From assembly GCF_002563855.1 (NCBI RefSeq), contig NZ_PDJQ01000001.1:434001-498000 (forward strand): a stretch of 64,000 nt of DNA, in the 5' to 3' direction. The position numbers and the translations under genes were made by a program. The notes beneath the pieces are model-generated. The model did not search any database. It saw only the letters and a list, made by a program, of their open reading frames with translations, and was not told the DNA's origin. This DNA is from Tepidiforma thermophila (GTDB lineage Bacteria > Chloroflexota > Dehalococcoidia > Tepidiformales > Tepidiformaceae). Of the stretch, positions 1-8,559 are shown piece after piece. Every line of letters starts with the position of its first letter. Positions within the stretch are counted from its first letter, which is position 1.

Positions 1-81
1 GGAGAAGAGCGTGCCGATCCACAGCAGCCGGAACTGCGTGTTCTCGAGCGCGTAGAACGTCCGGCGAAGCCACCCGGCCAG
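1..81 (-). CDS. MFS transporter, N-terminal fragment
   Basis: Only the first 27 or so codons lie in the window; the rest runs off the left edge. The reverse-strand reading gives a basic, aromatic N-terminus followed by ENTQFRLLWIGTLFS, which is the usual opening of major facilitator superfamily transporters just before transmembrane helix 1. No ATG, GTG or TTG lies in this frame between the upstream in-frame TGA (114-112) and this reading, so the start is uncertain. A CTG at 81 preceded by GAGGG is the best candidate. The substrate cannot be told. Two palindromes lie directly upstream (88-103 and 107-119). Confidence 0.5.
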   Translation of the reverse strand, partial: MAGWLRRTFYALENTQFRLLWIGTLFS

Positions 82-87
82 CGCTTT

Positions 88-119
88 ACCCTCACGTGAA
101 GGTTTGAGGGTTCAACCCT
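88..119. promoter_or_regulatory. Two adjacent palindromes upstream of the MFS gene
   Basis: Positions 88-103 read ACCCTCACGTGAAGGT, a 16-bp palindrome with one mismatched pair. Positions 107-119 read AGGGTTCAACCCT, a perfect 6+6 palindrome around one base. They sit just before the likely start of the leftward transporter gene, where TetR- or MarR-type repressors often bind. The operator role is inferred. Confidence 0.35.
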
Positions 120-162
120 ACCACATCATTGGCCGGGGGCGAAGCTTTGCGGCAGCGGGGGC

Positions 163-657
163 TCACCCGGTGACCGTGAAGCTGGCGACCATCCCTTCTT
201 TGTAGTGGGAGATGGTCCTCCCGCCGACCTCTTCGACGACGTTGCAGGAGAGTTCGTACTCGCCGGGCTGGAGCTCGAGCGTGAGCGCCTTCGCCTCGCC
301 CATGCGGAGGCCCTGCGCCTGGCCGACGAGCTCCATGTCGCCCGAGGGGAGCTTCCGCATCACCTGGAGGTCGTGAATCTCGCCGCCCTCGTCGTGGCCG
401 TGCATGTGGTCCATGTCGTGCACGGCCCAGAAGGTGACCCTGCCGGCGCGGGCGGACGTCACCTCGGGGACGACCTCCCAGTTGCGCAGGCCGACACGGA
501 TGGAGCCCTCGGGCTGCTGCGCCATCATCCCCGCGCCGGCCATGTGGTCGGTGACCGCGGGGGCATCATTGCCGCCGCAGGCAGCGGCCGGCACCGCCAG
601 CACCGCAGCAAGGACGGCGAGCATGAGCCCCGGTTTGATGGCGGGCACACTGAACAC
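163..657 (-). CDS. Cupredoxin-like lipoprotein
   Basis: A 164-residue secreted protein. The GTG at 657 is chosen because GGGAG lies 7 bases upstream; a later ATG at 624 has no such site. The N-terminus is hydrophobic and reaches AVPAAACGG, a plausible lipobox with the acylated cysteine near residue 27. The mature part has the beta-sandwich pattern of small blue-copper proteins, with a histidine- and methionine-rich stretch (HDMDHMHGHDEG) and a C-terminal Cys...His...Met cluster (SCNVVEE, SHYKEGM) resembling a type 1 copper site. It may carry electrons or bind copper at the outer face of the membrane. It is transcribed alone, away from the hydrolase on the right. Confidence 0.75.
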   Translation of the reverse strand: MFSVPAIKPGLMLAVLAAVLAVPAAACGGNDAPAVTDHMAGAGMMAQQPEGSIRVGLRNWEVVPEVTSARAGRVTFWAVHDMDHMHGHDEGGEIHDLQVMRKLPSGDMELVGQAQGLRMGEAKALTLELQPGEYELSCNVVEEVGGRTISHYKEGMVASFTVTG

Positions 658-786
658 GGCGGATCTCCCGGGCGACAGGCTGCTCCGAGTGTACCCTCCC
701 GGCTCCTCCCGCTGGCTCTGCAGGGAAACCCGGCTTTCCCCCAGGACGTAGAATGCCCGTTCGACACCGTCCGCAGGAGCCTTCCC

Positions 787-2073
787 GTGCCCGATATCCG
801 CGACCTCGCCGAACGCCTCTGGAACGGCGAGCTTTCGACCGCCGAGCTGCACCCGGTGGCGTGGCGCCAGCCCGAGGGCCAGGAGATCGCCGACGGGGTG
901 CTCTTCTATAAAGGAATTGCGAGCGCGAACACGATCGATACGGGCGACGGCCTGGTGATGCTCGATACGGGCGCCGTGAACGACACGCGGCCGCTGTATG
1001 AGGAGGTGCGGCGCTGGCGGCCGGAGGCGCCGCTCCGGGCGGCCGTCTTTTCGCACCACCATGTGGACCACATCTTCGGCGTCGGGCCGTTCGAGCAGGA
1101 GGCCGCCGAGCGCCGGTGGCCGCGGCCGGTGGTGTACGGCCACGAGCTCCTGGAATGGCACTTCGCGCGGTACCAGCGGACGCTGGGGTGGAACACGGCG
1201 ATCAACCGGCGGCAGTTCGCGATCGATGCGCCGCAGTTCCGCTGGCCGGAGCAGTACCGGCTGCCGGATGTGACCTACACGCGCCGGCTGACCTTCCGGG
1301 CCGGGGAGCTGACCTTCGAGCTGCACCACACGCGGGGCGAGACGGAGGACGCGACCTGGACGTGGGTGCCCGAGCGGAAGCTGCTGGCGCCGGGCGACCT
1401 CTTCATCTGGGCGGTGCCGAACGCGGGCAACCCGCAGAAGGTGCAGCGGTACTGTTCGGAGTGGGCGGCCGGCCTGCGGGAGATGGCGGCGCTGGGCGCC
1501 GAGCTGCTCCTGCCGGGCCACGGGCTGCCGATCTTCGGGGCGGAACGGATCCGGCAGGCGCTGCTGGATACGGCCGAGCTGCTGGAGAGCATCGAGGCGC
1601 AGGTGCTGGCGCTGATGAACACGGGCTGCACGCTCGACCGCATCCTGCACGAGGTGGAGGTGCCGGCCCACCTGCTGGAGAAGCCGTACCTGCGGCCGGT
1701 GTACGACGACCCCCAGTTCCTGGTCCGGAATGTGTGGCGGCTGTACGGGGGCTGGTACGACGGCGAACCGGACAATTTGCTGCCGGCGCCGCGGGCCGAG
1801 CAGGCGCGGGAGTGGGTGGCGCTGGCGGGGGGCATCGAGCGGGTGCTGGAGCGGGCGGCGGCGCTCCGCGCGGAGGGGAATCTGCGGCTGGCGTGCCACC
1901 TGGTCGAGTTCGCCGTGATTGCGGAGCCGGGTTCGCGCGCGGCGCACGACCTGCGGGCGGAGATCTACGCGGCGCGGGCGGCGCTCCAGCCGTCGTCGAT
2001 GGCGCGGAACATCCTGAACCATGCGGCGCTGGCGAGCCGCCAGGGGAAGCGGGACCTTGCGGGCGACTTCTAG
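787..2073 (+). CDS. Alkyl-sulfatase-like metallo-beta-lactamase-fold hydrolase
   Basis: 428 residues. The GTG start at 787 has AGGAG 7 bases upstream. The metal-binding motif HHHVDH is at residues 90-95, and the core opens with TIDTGDGLVMLDTGA as in MBL-fold enzymes. Downstream, LLPGHG supplies the third metal-site histidine. The C-terminal part (NVWRLYGGWYDGEPDNLLP) matches the dimerisation region of SDS-hydrolase-type alkyl sulfatases. The likely reaction is hydrolysis of an alkyl sulfate or similar ester with two zinc ions. No signal peptide is visible, so it is probably cytoplasmic. It is divergently oriented from the cupredoxin gene. The substrate is not determinable. Confidence 0.8.
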   Translation: MPDIRDLAERLWNGELSTAELHPVAWRQPEGQEIADGVLFYKGIASANTIDTGDGLVMLDTGAVNDTRPLYEEVRRWRPEAPLRAAVFSHHHVDHIFGVGPFEQEAAERRWPRPVVYGHELLEWHFARYQRTLGWNTAINRRQFAIDAPQFRWPEQYRLPDVTYTRRLTFRAGELTFELHHTRGETEDATWTWVPERKLLAPGDLFIWAVPNAGNPQKVQRYCSEWAAGLREMAALGAELLLPGHGLPIFGAERIRQALLDTAELLESIEAQVLALMNTGCTLDRILHEVEVPAHLLEKPYLRPVYDDPQFLVRNVWRLYGGWYDGEPDNLLPAPRAEQAREWVALAGGIERVLERAAALRAEGNLRLACHLVEFAVIAEPGSRAAHDLRAEIYAARAALQPSSMARNILNHAALASRQGKRDLAGDF

Positions 2074-2151
2074 CCGCCGGGGGTCCTCAGCGCAGCGGCC
2101 GCGCGGCCGATATACTGGTGGTAGCCGTCACCGCAAGGAGGCCGGAGGGGA

Positions 2152-3618
2152 TTGCTCCCGGAAAGCGATAATCCGCGCGAGGCCTGCGGCGTCTTCGGGG
2201 TGTACAGCCCCGGCGACGACGTCGCACGGCTGACGTTCTATGGGCTGTACGCCCTCCAGCACCGGGGCCAGGAAAGCGCCGGCATCGCAACGAGCAACGG
2301 GGAAGACTTCAGCCTCCGCACAGGCATGGGCCTGGTGGCGCAGGTGTTCGATGAGGAGGACCTGGCCTACCTGAAGGGCCACATCGCCATCGGCCACACG
2401 CGCTACAGCACGGCGGGCGGTTCGCTGGCCTGCAACGCCCAGCCCATCGTGGTCTACGACCGGGAGACCGGGGACCCGATCGCCCTCGCCCACAACGGCA
2501 ACCTGACGAACGTCGATATCCTGCGCGAGGACCTCGAAGCGCAGGGGGTTGTCTTCGAATCGACGGCCGATTCCGAGGTGATCGCCCACCTGTTCACGAT
2601 TGCGCCGGGGCGCACCTTCGAGGAGCGGTTCCACTACGTGATGCGCCGGATCGAAGGCGCCTACAGCGTGGTGATGATGACGAAGGACCGGCTGTTTGCG
2701 ATGCGCGACCCGATGGGCGTGCGCCCGCTCTGCCTCGGGCGGCTGGACGGCGGCTGGGTCGTCGCGTCGGAATCGTGCGCGCTGGAGCACCTCGGCGTGC
2801 CGATGGAGCGCGAGGTCCAGCCGGGCGAGGTCATCGTGATCGATGAGCACGGCCCGGCGAGCTTCTACCCGGTGGCGCCGGCACGGAAGCGCGCGATCTG
2901 CACCTTCGAGTACACCTACTTTGCCCGCCCCGATTCCCGGATTGGCGGGCAGCTTATTTACCCGGCCCGCGAGGAGATGGGCGCCACGCTCGCGCGCGAG
3001 CACCCGGTGGAGGCCGACATCGTCATCGGCGTGCCGGACTCGGCGACACCGGCGGCGATCGGCTACGCGCGGGCCTCGGGCATTCCCTACCGCGAAGGGC
3101 TGGTGAAGAACCGGTACGTCGGGCGGACGTTCATCCAGCCCGACCAGCGGATCCGCGAGGCGGGCGTCAGCCTGAAGTTCAACGCCTTGAGCGATGTGCT
3201 CGCCGGCAAGCGGGTGGTGCTCGTCGACGACAGCATCGTGCGCGGGACGACGACGCCGCGCGTGATCCAGCTCCTCCGGCGGGCGGGCGCGAAGGAAGTG
3301 CACATGCGGATCACCACGCCGCCGATCGTGTCGCCGTGCTTCCTCGGCGTGGATATGGCGACGAAGGCGGAGCTGATTGCGGCGAATCATTCAATCGAGG
3401 AGATCCGCCAGCATATCGGGGCGGATTCGCTCGGCTTCCTGAGCCTCGAGGGGCTGAACCGGGCGACCGGGCAGAACCCGGAGGACCTCTGCAACGCCTG
3501 TTTCACCGGGGTCTACCCGCTGAATGTGCAGATGCAGCTGGAGCGGCTCGAAGCAGAGCGGGGGCGGGAGCCGGCGCTGGCGGCAGCCGAGAGCCTCCAC
3601 CGGGCCGGCAGGCCGTAG
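2152..3618 (+). CDS. purF: Amidophosphoribosyltransferase
   Basis: 488 residues. It catalyses the first committed step of purine synthesis, PRPP plus glutamine to phosphoribosylamine. The TTG start at 2152 follows AAGGAGG by 10 bases. An 11-residue propeptide precedes Cys12 ([10 protein letters not shown]), the nucleophile of the class II glutamine amidotransferase domain, followed by LQHRGQES. The PRPP loop [13 protein letters not shown] lies near residue 360. Cysteines in AICTFEY, SPCFLG and LCNACF match the four ligands of the [4Fe-4S] cluster in the Bacillus-type enzyme, so this is the cluster-bearing, propeptide-processed form. cysE follows 65 bases downstream. Confidence 0.97.
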   Translation: MLPESDNPREACGVFGVYSPGDDVARLTFYGLYALQHRGQESAGIATSNGEDFSLRTGMGLVAQVFDEEDLAYLKGHIAIGHTRYSTAGGSLACNAQPIVVYDRETGDPIALAHNGNLTNVDILREDLEAQGVVFESTADSEVIAHLFTIAPGRTFEERFHYVMRRIEGAYSVVMMTKDRLFAMRDPMGVRPLCLGRLDGGWVVASESCALEHLGVPMEREVQPGEVIVIDEHGPASFYPVAPARKRAICTFEYTYFARPDSRIGGQLIYPAREEMGATLAREHPVEADIVIGVPDSATPAAIGYARASGIPYREGLVKNRYVGRTFIQPDQRIREAGVSLKFNALSDVLAGKRVVLVDDSIVRGTTTPRVIQLLRRAGAKEVHMRITTPPIVSPCFLGVDMATKAELIAANHSIEEIRQHIGADSLGFLSLEGLNRATGQNPEDLCNACFTGVYPLNVQMQLERLEAERGREPALAAAESLHRAGRP

Positions 3619-3683
3619 CCGGCTCGCTGCCGGCGCCGCGGACGGGTAGCAGGCCCGGCAGGGGTTCGCGTAAGGTGGTGGGC

Positions 3684-4382
3684 ATGGGCATCCTTGCCGA
3701 AATCCGGGAGGACATCCGCGCTGCCATGGCGCGCGACCCTGCGGCGCGCTCGGCGCTGGAGGTGGTGCTCTTCTACCCCGGCTTCCACGCGCGGCTGGCG
3801 CACCGGCTGGCGCATGCGCTCCATCGGCGGGGCGTGCCGCTCATCCCCCGCGGGATTATGCACCTTGCGCGGTTCTTCACCGGCATCGAAATCCACCCCG
3901 GGGCGCGGATCGGGCGGCGGTTCTTCATCGACCACGGCATGGGGGTCGTCATCGGCGAGACGACCGAGATCGGCGACGACGTGACGCTCTACCAGGGCGT
4001 GACACTGGGCGGCACCAGCACCCGCCGGGTCAAGCGCCACCCCACGCTGCGCGACCGGGTGACCGTGGGGGCCGGCGCAAAGGTGATCGGCGCGGTGGAG
4101 ATCGGCGAAAACGTGCGGATCGGCGCCGGGAGCGTCGTCGTGACGAACGTGCCGCCGAACGCGACGGTCGTCGGGGTGCCGGGGCACATCGTGGCGTTCC
4201 ACGACGATTCGAACGGGGCGATCCAGCGGCTGCCGGACCCGGAGTGGGAGCGGCTGAACGACCTCGACCGGCGGCTGGACGAGCTGCGGGCGCAGATTGC
4301 CCACCTCGAGGAGCACCTCGCGCAGCTGCACGGCCGCCACCACGGTGGGCAGGAAGCGCCGGAAACGGCGGCCGAGCGCTGA
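3684..4382 (+). CDS. cysE: Serine O-acetyltransferase
   Basis: 232 residues of the short EpsC/CysE type. It makes O-acetylserine for cysteine synthesis. An N-terminal helical segment leads into a left-handed beta-helix with hexapeptide repeats ([31 protein letters not shown]). The catalytic Asp-His pair is in FIDHGMG, and the cofactor-binding tail includes VGVPGHIV. The C-terminal 45 residues form a likely coiled coil ([19 protein letters not shown]). ATG 3684 is preceded by a weak GGTGG site; GTGs at 3675 and 3678 are alternatives. The stop overlaps the next start as TGATG. Confidence 0.95.
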   Translation: MGILAEIREDIRAAMARDPAARSALEVVLFYPGFHARLAHRLAHALHRRGVPLIPRGIMHLARFFTGIEIHPGARIGRRFFIDHGMGVVIGETTEIGDDVTLYQGVTLGGTSTRRVKRHPTLRDRVTVGAGAKVIGAVEIGENVRIGAGSVVVTNVPPNATVVGVPGHIVAFHDDSNGAIQRLPDPEWERLNDLDRRLDELRAQIAHLEEHLAQLHGRHHGGQEAPETAAER

Positions 4383-4552
4383 TGGGCTGGGAGGAGCGGG
4401 CGCGCAAGCTGGAGGCCCGGCGCCGGCGGATGCGGGTGAGCGGCCGGGGGCTCCTGACCGTGCTGCCGCAGGCCGAGCGGAAGCGGCTGGAACGGCTGGC
4501 GAAGCGGCAGGGGAACGGCCGGCCCGGGCGGAAGGGCCCGAAACGCGCCTGA
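4382..4552 (+). CDS. Small basic conserved protein
   Basis: 56 residues and very rich in Arg and Lys (ERARKLEARRRRMRVSGRG). The TGATG overlap with cysE suggests translational coupling. No domain is recognised. The mix of a charged helix and a Gly/Arg tail suggests nucleic-acid or ribosome contact, but this is only inference. GC-skewed codon use like its neighbours, plus the coupled start, argue that it is a real gene. Confidence 0.6.
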   Translation: MGWEERARKLEARRRRMRVSGRGLLTVLPQAERKRLERLAKRQGNGRPGRKGPKRA

Positions 4553-4578
4553 CCGGGGCCGCTGCTAGACTCGAGCAT

Positions 4579-5859
4579 ATGGACCTTGCGCAGTACCCCC
4601 TCCACGCGCTCGCCGAGCAGGTGGGCACCCCGTTCTACTTCTACGATGCGGCGATCATGGACCGGAAGTTCGCCGAGCTTGCGGCGATCACGTCCGGGCC
4701 GGGGCTCCACTGCCGGTACGCCGTGAAGGCGAACCCGGCGCGGCCGGTGCTCGAAACCGCCCGCCGGCACGGGCTCTGGATCGATGCCGTGAGCGGCAAC
4801 GAAGTGCTGCGGGCGAAAGCGGCCGGCTTCCCGATGGGCCACGAGCCGCCCGTCGTGATGTACACGGCAGATGTCTTCCGCGACAACGCGCTCCGGGTGG
4901 TGCTGGAGGAGGGGATCCTGCCGAACGTCGGCTCGCCGGGGATGATCCGGGAGCTGGCGGAGGCAGGGTACCGCGGCCCGGTGGCGATGCGGATCAACCC
5001 GGGCTTTGGGCACGGGCATGTGCAGGCGTGCGACACGGGCGGGCCGTCCTCGAAGCACGGCATCTGGTACGAAGACCACCTCGCGGCAAAGCGGATGGCC
5101 GATGAGGCGGGCTTCCCGGTGGTGACGCTGCACGCGCATGTCGGCACCGGGCCGCAGATCCGGGAGTTCGACGAGAACATGAAGAAGCTCATCGCGCTGT
5201 TCGCGCACCTGCTCCCGCACTACCCGGAGGTGACTGCGGTGAACCTCGGCGGGGGCATCCCCCACCCGTACCGGCCCGGGGCGCCGGCATACCCGCTGGA
5301 GGAGTATGGCGCGCTGCTCGCCGACGGGGTGCGGCAGCTGACGGCGGCGGCCGAGCGGCCGATCGGCATCGAAATCGAGCCGGGGCGGTACCCCGTGGCC
5401 GGCATGGCTCTGCTCGTCGCCCGGGTGACCGACGTGAAGGCGACGCGGACGAACGAGAAGGGGCCGGGCCACCAGTTCATCATGTGCGACGCGGGGTTCA
5501 ACGACCTGGTGCGCCCGGCGATGTACGGCTCCTACCACCACATCTCCATCGTCGGGAAGGGGGCCGGGCGGGAGCCGGAGCCGTTCGTGGTGGCCGGCCC
5601 GCTCTGCGAGAGCGGGGATGTCTTCACCCGGGACGACCGGGAGCTGCTGCAGCCGCGCCCGCTGCCGCGGCCCGAGCCGGGCGACCTGCTCGTGCTGCAC
5701 GATGCGGGCGCCTACGGCGCGGCGATGTCCTCGAACTACGTGTCGCTGGGGCGGGTGCCGCAGGTGCTGTGGGAGAACGGGAGCGCGCGGCTGATCGCCC
5801 GGCGGGAGACGTTCGAGGACCTTGTGCGGCGGGAGTGTGACGAGCCGATCGCGCTCTGA
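4579..5859 (+). CDS. lysA: Diaminopimelate decarboxylase
   Basis: 426 residues, fold-type III PLP enzyme converting meso-diaminopimelate to lysine. The PLP lysine sits in RYAVKANPARPVL (about residue 52). Other landmarks are AVSGNE, LHAHVGTGPQI, NLGGGIPHPY and EPGRYPVA for phosphate binding, and the second-subunit cysteine in GPLCESGDVF. The ATG at 4579 is the only sensible start. The protein fits the family length. It ends 6 bases before the convergent response-regulator gene, with no room for a classical terminator. Confidence 0.93.
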   Translation: MDLAQYPLHALAEQVGTPFYFYDAAIMDRKFAELAAITSGPGLHCRYAVKANPARPVLETARRHGLWIDAVSGNEVLRAKAAGFPMGHEPPVVMYTADVFRDNALRVVLEEGILPNVGSPGMIRELAEAGYRGPVAMRINPGFGHGHVQACDTGGPSSKHGIWYEDHLAAKRMADEAGFPVVTLHAHVGTGPQIREFDENMKKLIALFAHLLPHYPEVTAVNLGGGIPHPYRPGAPAYPLEEYGALLADGVRQLTAAAERPIGIEIEPGRYPVAGMALLVARVTDVKATRTNEKGPGHQFIMCDAGFNDLVRPAMYGSYHHISIVGKGAGREPEPFVVAGPLCESGDVFTRDDRELLQPRPLPRPEPGDLLVLHDAGAYGAAMSSNYVSLGRVPQVLWENGSARLIARRETFEDLVRRECDEPIAL

Positions 5860-5865
5860 GCCGGG

Positions 5866-6552
5866 CTAATCGGTCGGCGGGGCCGCTTTGCGGGCATCAG
5901 CGACGAGGCGGTAGCCGACGTTGCGGACCGTTTCGATGAAGGCGTGCCCGCGGATTTCGATCTTGGCGCGGATGCGCCGGATGTGGACATCGACGGTGCG
6001 GGCCCCGCCGAAGTAGTCGTACCCCCAGACGCGGTTGAGGAGCTGCTCGCGGGTGAAGACGCGGCCGGCGTTCATCGCGAGGAAGCGGAGGAGTTCGTAC
6101 TCCTTGAAGGTGAGGACGACCGGTTCGTCGTCGACGGTGACGCGGTAGTTGGTGAGGTCGATGGCGAGGGCGCCGCAGCGGATGACGTTTTCGGCATCGA
6201 CGCCGTGCTTGCGCCAGAGCGCGCGCTCGATCCGGCGGGCCAGCTCCTCGGGGGGCGCCGAGAGGAGGACGAAGTCGTCGACGGGGAGGTCGGGCGTAAT
6301 CCGGTCGAGCCCCTCGGGGGGAACGAGGGCGAAGAGGATGACGCCGTTTTCGCCGTAGGCCCCGGCGATGATGGAGAACGCCGCCGGGGGGATATCGCGG
6401 AAGTCGAGGACAGCGACGTCGACGCGGTTCTGGAACTCGTCGGAGGCGAGGCGCTCGGGGGCGATGACGGGGGCGTTGAAGCCGGCGCGTTCGAGTTCGG
6501 CGCCAAGACGGGCAGCATCGGGACGTCGGGTCACGAGGAAGACGGTGCGCAT
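5866..6552 (-). CDS. OmpR-family response regulator with degenerate receiver
   Basis: 228 residues. The C-terminal winged helix is typical (VLTFKEYELLRFLAMNAGR, REQLLNRVWGYDY, VDVHIRRIRAKI). The N-terminal receiver is atypical. A candidate phospho-acceptor Asp remains in VAVLDFRD, but the acidic pair after strand 1 is replaced by TRRPD, and the conserved Lys after strand 5 is absent (LLSAPPEE). It may therefore act without classical phosphorylation. It lies 85 bases downstream of a PAS histidine kinase on the same strand and is its probable partner. Confidence 0.85.
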   Translation of the reverse strand: MRTVFLVTRRPDAARLGAELERAGFNAPVIAPERLASDEFQNRVDVAVLDFRDIPPAAFSIIAGAYGENGVILFALVPPEGLDRITPDLPVDDFVLLSAPPEELARRIERALWRKHGVDAENVIRCGALAIDLTNYRVTVDDEPVVLTFKEYELLRFLAMNAGRVFTREQLLNRVWGYDYFGGARTVDVHIRRIRAKIEIRGHAFIETVRNVGYRLVADARKAAPPTD

Positions 6553-6637
6553 GCCGGAGGTGTCCCCTACCCGGGCCAGTATACGCCCGGCCTCCCGGGC
6601 CGGGCCGTCGCCGCCGATGAAATCCGTGTGAAATCTG

Positions 6638-8446
6638 TCACGATCCGGGCGGGGAACCGGCGGGCGCCGCAGGCAGGTAGAGGCGGAAGGTGCTCCCCTG
6701 GCCCGGCGTGGAATCGACCAGGATCGCGCCCTGGTGTCCGCGGGCGACGCCGGCCGCAGCGGCGAGGCCGAGGCCCCGCCCGGTGAAGCGGGTGGTGAAG
6801 AAGGGCTCGAAGATCCGCTCCTGGATGGCGGGGTCGATCCCTTCGCCCGAGTCGCGGACCTCGACGACCACGTACTCGCCGGCCGGGATGGGACCGGGGT
6901 GGGCGCGGGCGAACCGGTCGGCCGCTGCGGTTTCGGCGAAGGTGCGGACCGTGACCTCGGCCCCGGGCGGTGACGCCTCGGCGGCGTTCTCGAGGATGGC
7001 CGCGATGGCGAGGCGGAGCTGGCCGGGGTCGCCCAGGACTGGCGGGAGGCCGGGCTCGAGGTCGCGGCGGACGGTGACGCGGCGGCCGACGGAGGCGAGG
7101 GCGGCAGCAACCACCTCGTTGATGTCGACGCGCTGGCGGACGAACTGCCCGCGGCCGGAGAAGGCGAGCATCAGCCGGGCGAGGTCGGCCATGCGCCGCG
7201 CGGCGTCCTCGATCTCCAGGAGGAGCGGGCGCGCGGCGCTCTCCGCCGGGAGCTCGAGCATCGCCAGGGCAGCGTTGCCGAGAATGCCGACGAGGAGGTT
7301 GTTGAAGTCGTGGGCGATGCCCCCGGCAAGGATGGAGAGCGCCTGGAGCCGGTCGGCGCGGGCGCTGGCCTCGGCGGCGCGGACGCGCTCGGTGATGTCG
7401 AGGATGACCGACATGAGGCCGACCTGGCGGCCGTCCGCATCGCGGAGAGGGACGTAGTGCGCCTCCCAGGTGGTGTCCTGCCAGGTGCCGGTGGCGGTGA
7501 AGGCCTCGCCGGCGAGGCCGCGGCGGACCTGGGCGAGCACGCCGGGGGAATCGCGGTTGAACTCGAAGATGGACTGGCCGACCAGCTCCCCGGGGCGGAG
7601 GCCGTAGCGGGCGAGCCCGCCGCCTTCGAGGAGGGTGAAGCGGCCTTCCATATCGATAACCCAGATGACGATCGGGGCGGCCGCGGCAGCGCGGGAGAGG
7701 AGTTCGCGCGCTTCGGCGAGGGCGCGGCGCTCGGTGATGTCGCGGGCGACGTGGAAGGTGCCGGTCACGGCCCCATCCTCGACGAGGGTGCGGCCCTTAA
7801 CCTCGAACCAGCGGCGCTCGCCGCTCTTGAAGACGAATTCCACCTCAGGTGCGGGCACGCATTCGCCGGCCCATATCCGCTGAAGGATAGCGATGACACC
7901 GGATCGCTGCTCGGGCGGGATGAAGTCGAGCGCGGAGCGGCCGATCAGCTCGCCGGGCGTGTAGCCGGAGAGTTCGTAGCCGAGCCGGTTCATCTCGGTG
8001 AAGCGGCCCTGCCGGTCGAGCGCGAACATGATGTCGTTCGCCTCTTCGACGAATCGGCGGTAGCGGTCGGCGCCGGGCAGGAGGTCGACGATGGCGAGGA
8101 CGGCCGCGGCTGCCGTGCTGCCCTCGACGGGACGGCGCACGAGGCGAGCCGGGCCGGCACGGCCGGGGCCGGGGGCATCGCAGGCGAGCTCGTCGACGGC
8201 GCCGGAGAGCAGCGCCTCGACCTCAGCGGGGGAGCGGCAGGGGAGGATGCGGCGGACCGCCTCCGCAGCCGGTTCGCCGGGGGCGCAGGCGGGGTCGAGG
8301 GCGGCCCAGGCGGCGCTGGCGGCGATGAGCCGGCCGTTGCGGTCGACCGCGGCGGCCGGGACCGGCAGGGCATCGACGAGGGCGGGCAGGTCGCGCGGGG
8401 AGAGCGACGGGTGGATGCGCACGAGGCCGGTCCCGCGTGTTTTCAC
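6638..8446 (-). CDS. PAS-domain sensor histidine kinase
   Basis: About 602 residues, apparently cytosolic (no membrane helix). There is a weak N-terminal PAS-like segment, then two PAS domains (FVEEANDIMFALDRQGRF and VIWVIDMEGRFTLL regions) each ending in a PAC-like DITER motif. The H-box is LAGGIAHDFNNLL. ATPase boxes follow: N (ILENAAEASP), G1 (VRDSGEGIDP), F (FEPFFTTRF) and G2 (GRGLGLAAAAGVA). The GTG at 8446 is preferred (AAAGAA just upstream); the GTG at 8422 is possible. It is expressed with the downstream regulator. A TGCA-rich motif (8471-8505) lies directly upstream. Confidence 0.87.
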   Translation of the reverse strand: MKTRGTGLVRIHPSLSPRDLPALVDALPVPAAAVDRNGRLIAASAAWAALDPACAPGEPAAEAVRRILPCRSPAEVEALLSGAVDELACDAPGPGRAGPARLVRRPVEGSTAAAAVLAIVDLLPGADRYRRFVEEANDIMFALDRQGRFTEMNRLGYELSGYTPGELIGRSALDFIPPEQRSGVIAILQRIWAGECVPAPEVEFVFKSGERRWFEVKGRTLVEDGAVTGTFHVARDITERRALAEARELLSRAAAAAPIVIWVIDMEGRFTLLEGGGLARYGLRPGELVGQSIFEFNRDSPGVLAQVRRGLAGEAFTATGTWQDTTWEAHYVPLRDADGRQVGLMSVILDITERVRAAEASARADRLQALSILAGGIAHDFNNLLVGILGNAALAMLELPAESAARPLLLEIEDAARRMADLARLMLAFSGRGQFVRQRVDINEVVAAALASVGRRVTVRRDLEPGLPPVLGDPGQLRLAIAAILENAAEASPPGAEVTVRTFAETAAADRFARAHPGPIPAGEYVVVEVRDSGEGIDPAIQERIFEPFFTTRFTGRGLGLAAAAGVARGHQGAILVDSTPGQGSTFRLYLPAAPAGSPPGS

Positions 8447-8470
8447 AGATTCTTTACGAAATCCCTGGCG

Positions 8471-8505
8471 TTTGCAAGCGCAATAACTGCATGGAGTTTT
8501 GCAAG
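8471..8505 (-). promoter_or_regulatory. TGCA-rich motif upstream of the kinase gene
   Basis: An AT-rich patch in GC-rich surroundings. On the + strand it reads TTTGCAAGCGCA, then ATAAC, then TGCATGGAGTTTTGCA. A closely related pair of elements occurs at 48655-48679, upstream of the superoxide dismutase gene in the same relative direction. It lies between the divergent kinase and cobyrinate synthase genes and could be an operator or promoter element. Confidence 0.4.
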
Positions 8506-8559
8506 AACCAGCCGGGGCCTCCATCGCCCGGGAGGGCCGCGGCGTGCGAGGATGGCGCC

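Noticed and set aside
107-119. tRNA T-arm remnant
   Set aside because: GGGTTCAACCCT looks T-arm-like but the loop is too short and no anticodon or acceptor stems surround it.
205-786. Upstream extension of the metallo-beta-lactamase frame
   Set aside because: It runs antisense through the cupredoxin gene; GTG 787 has a proper ribosome-binding site and begins the conserved domain.
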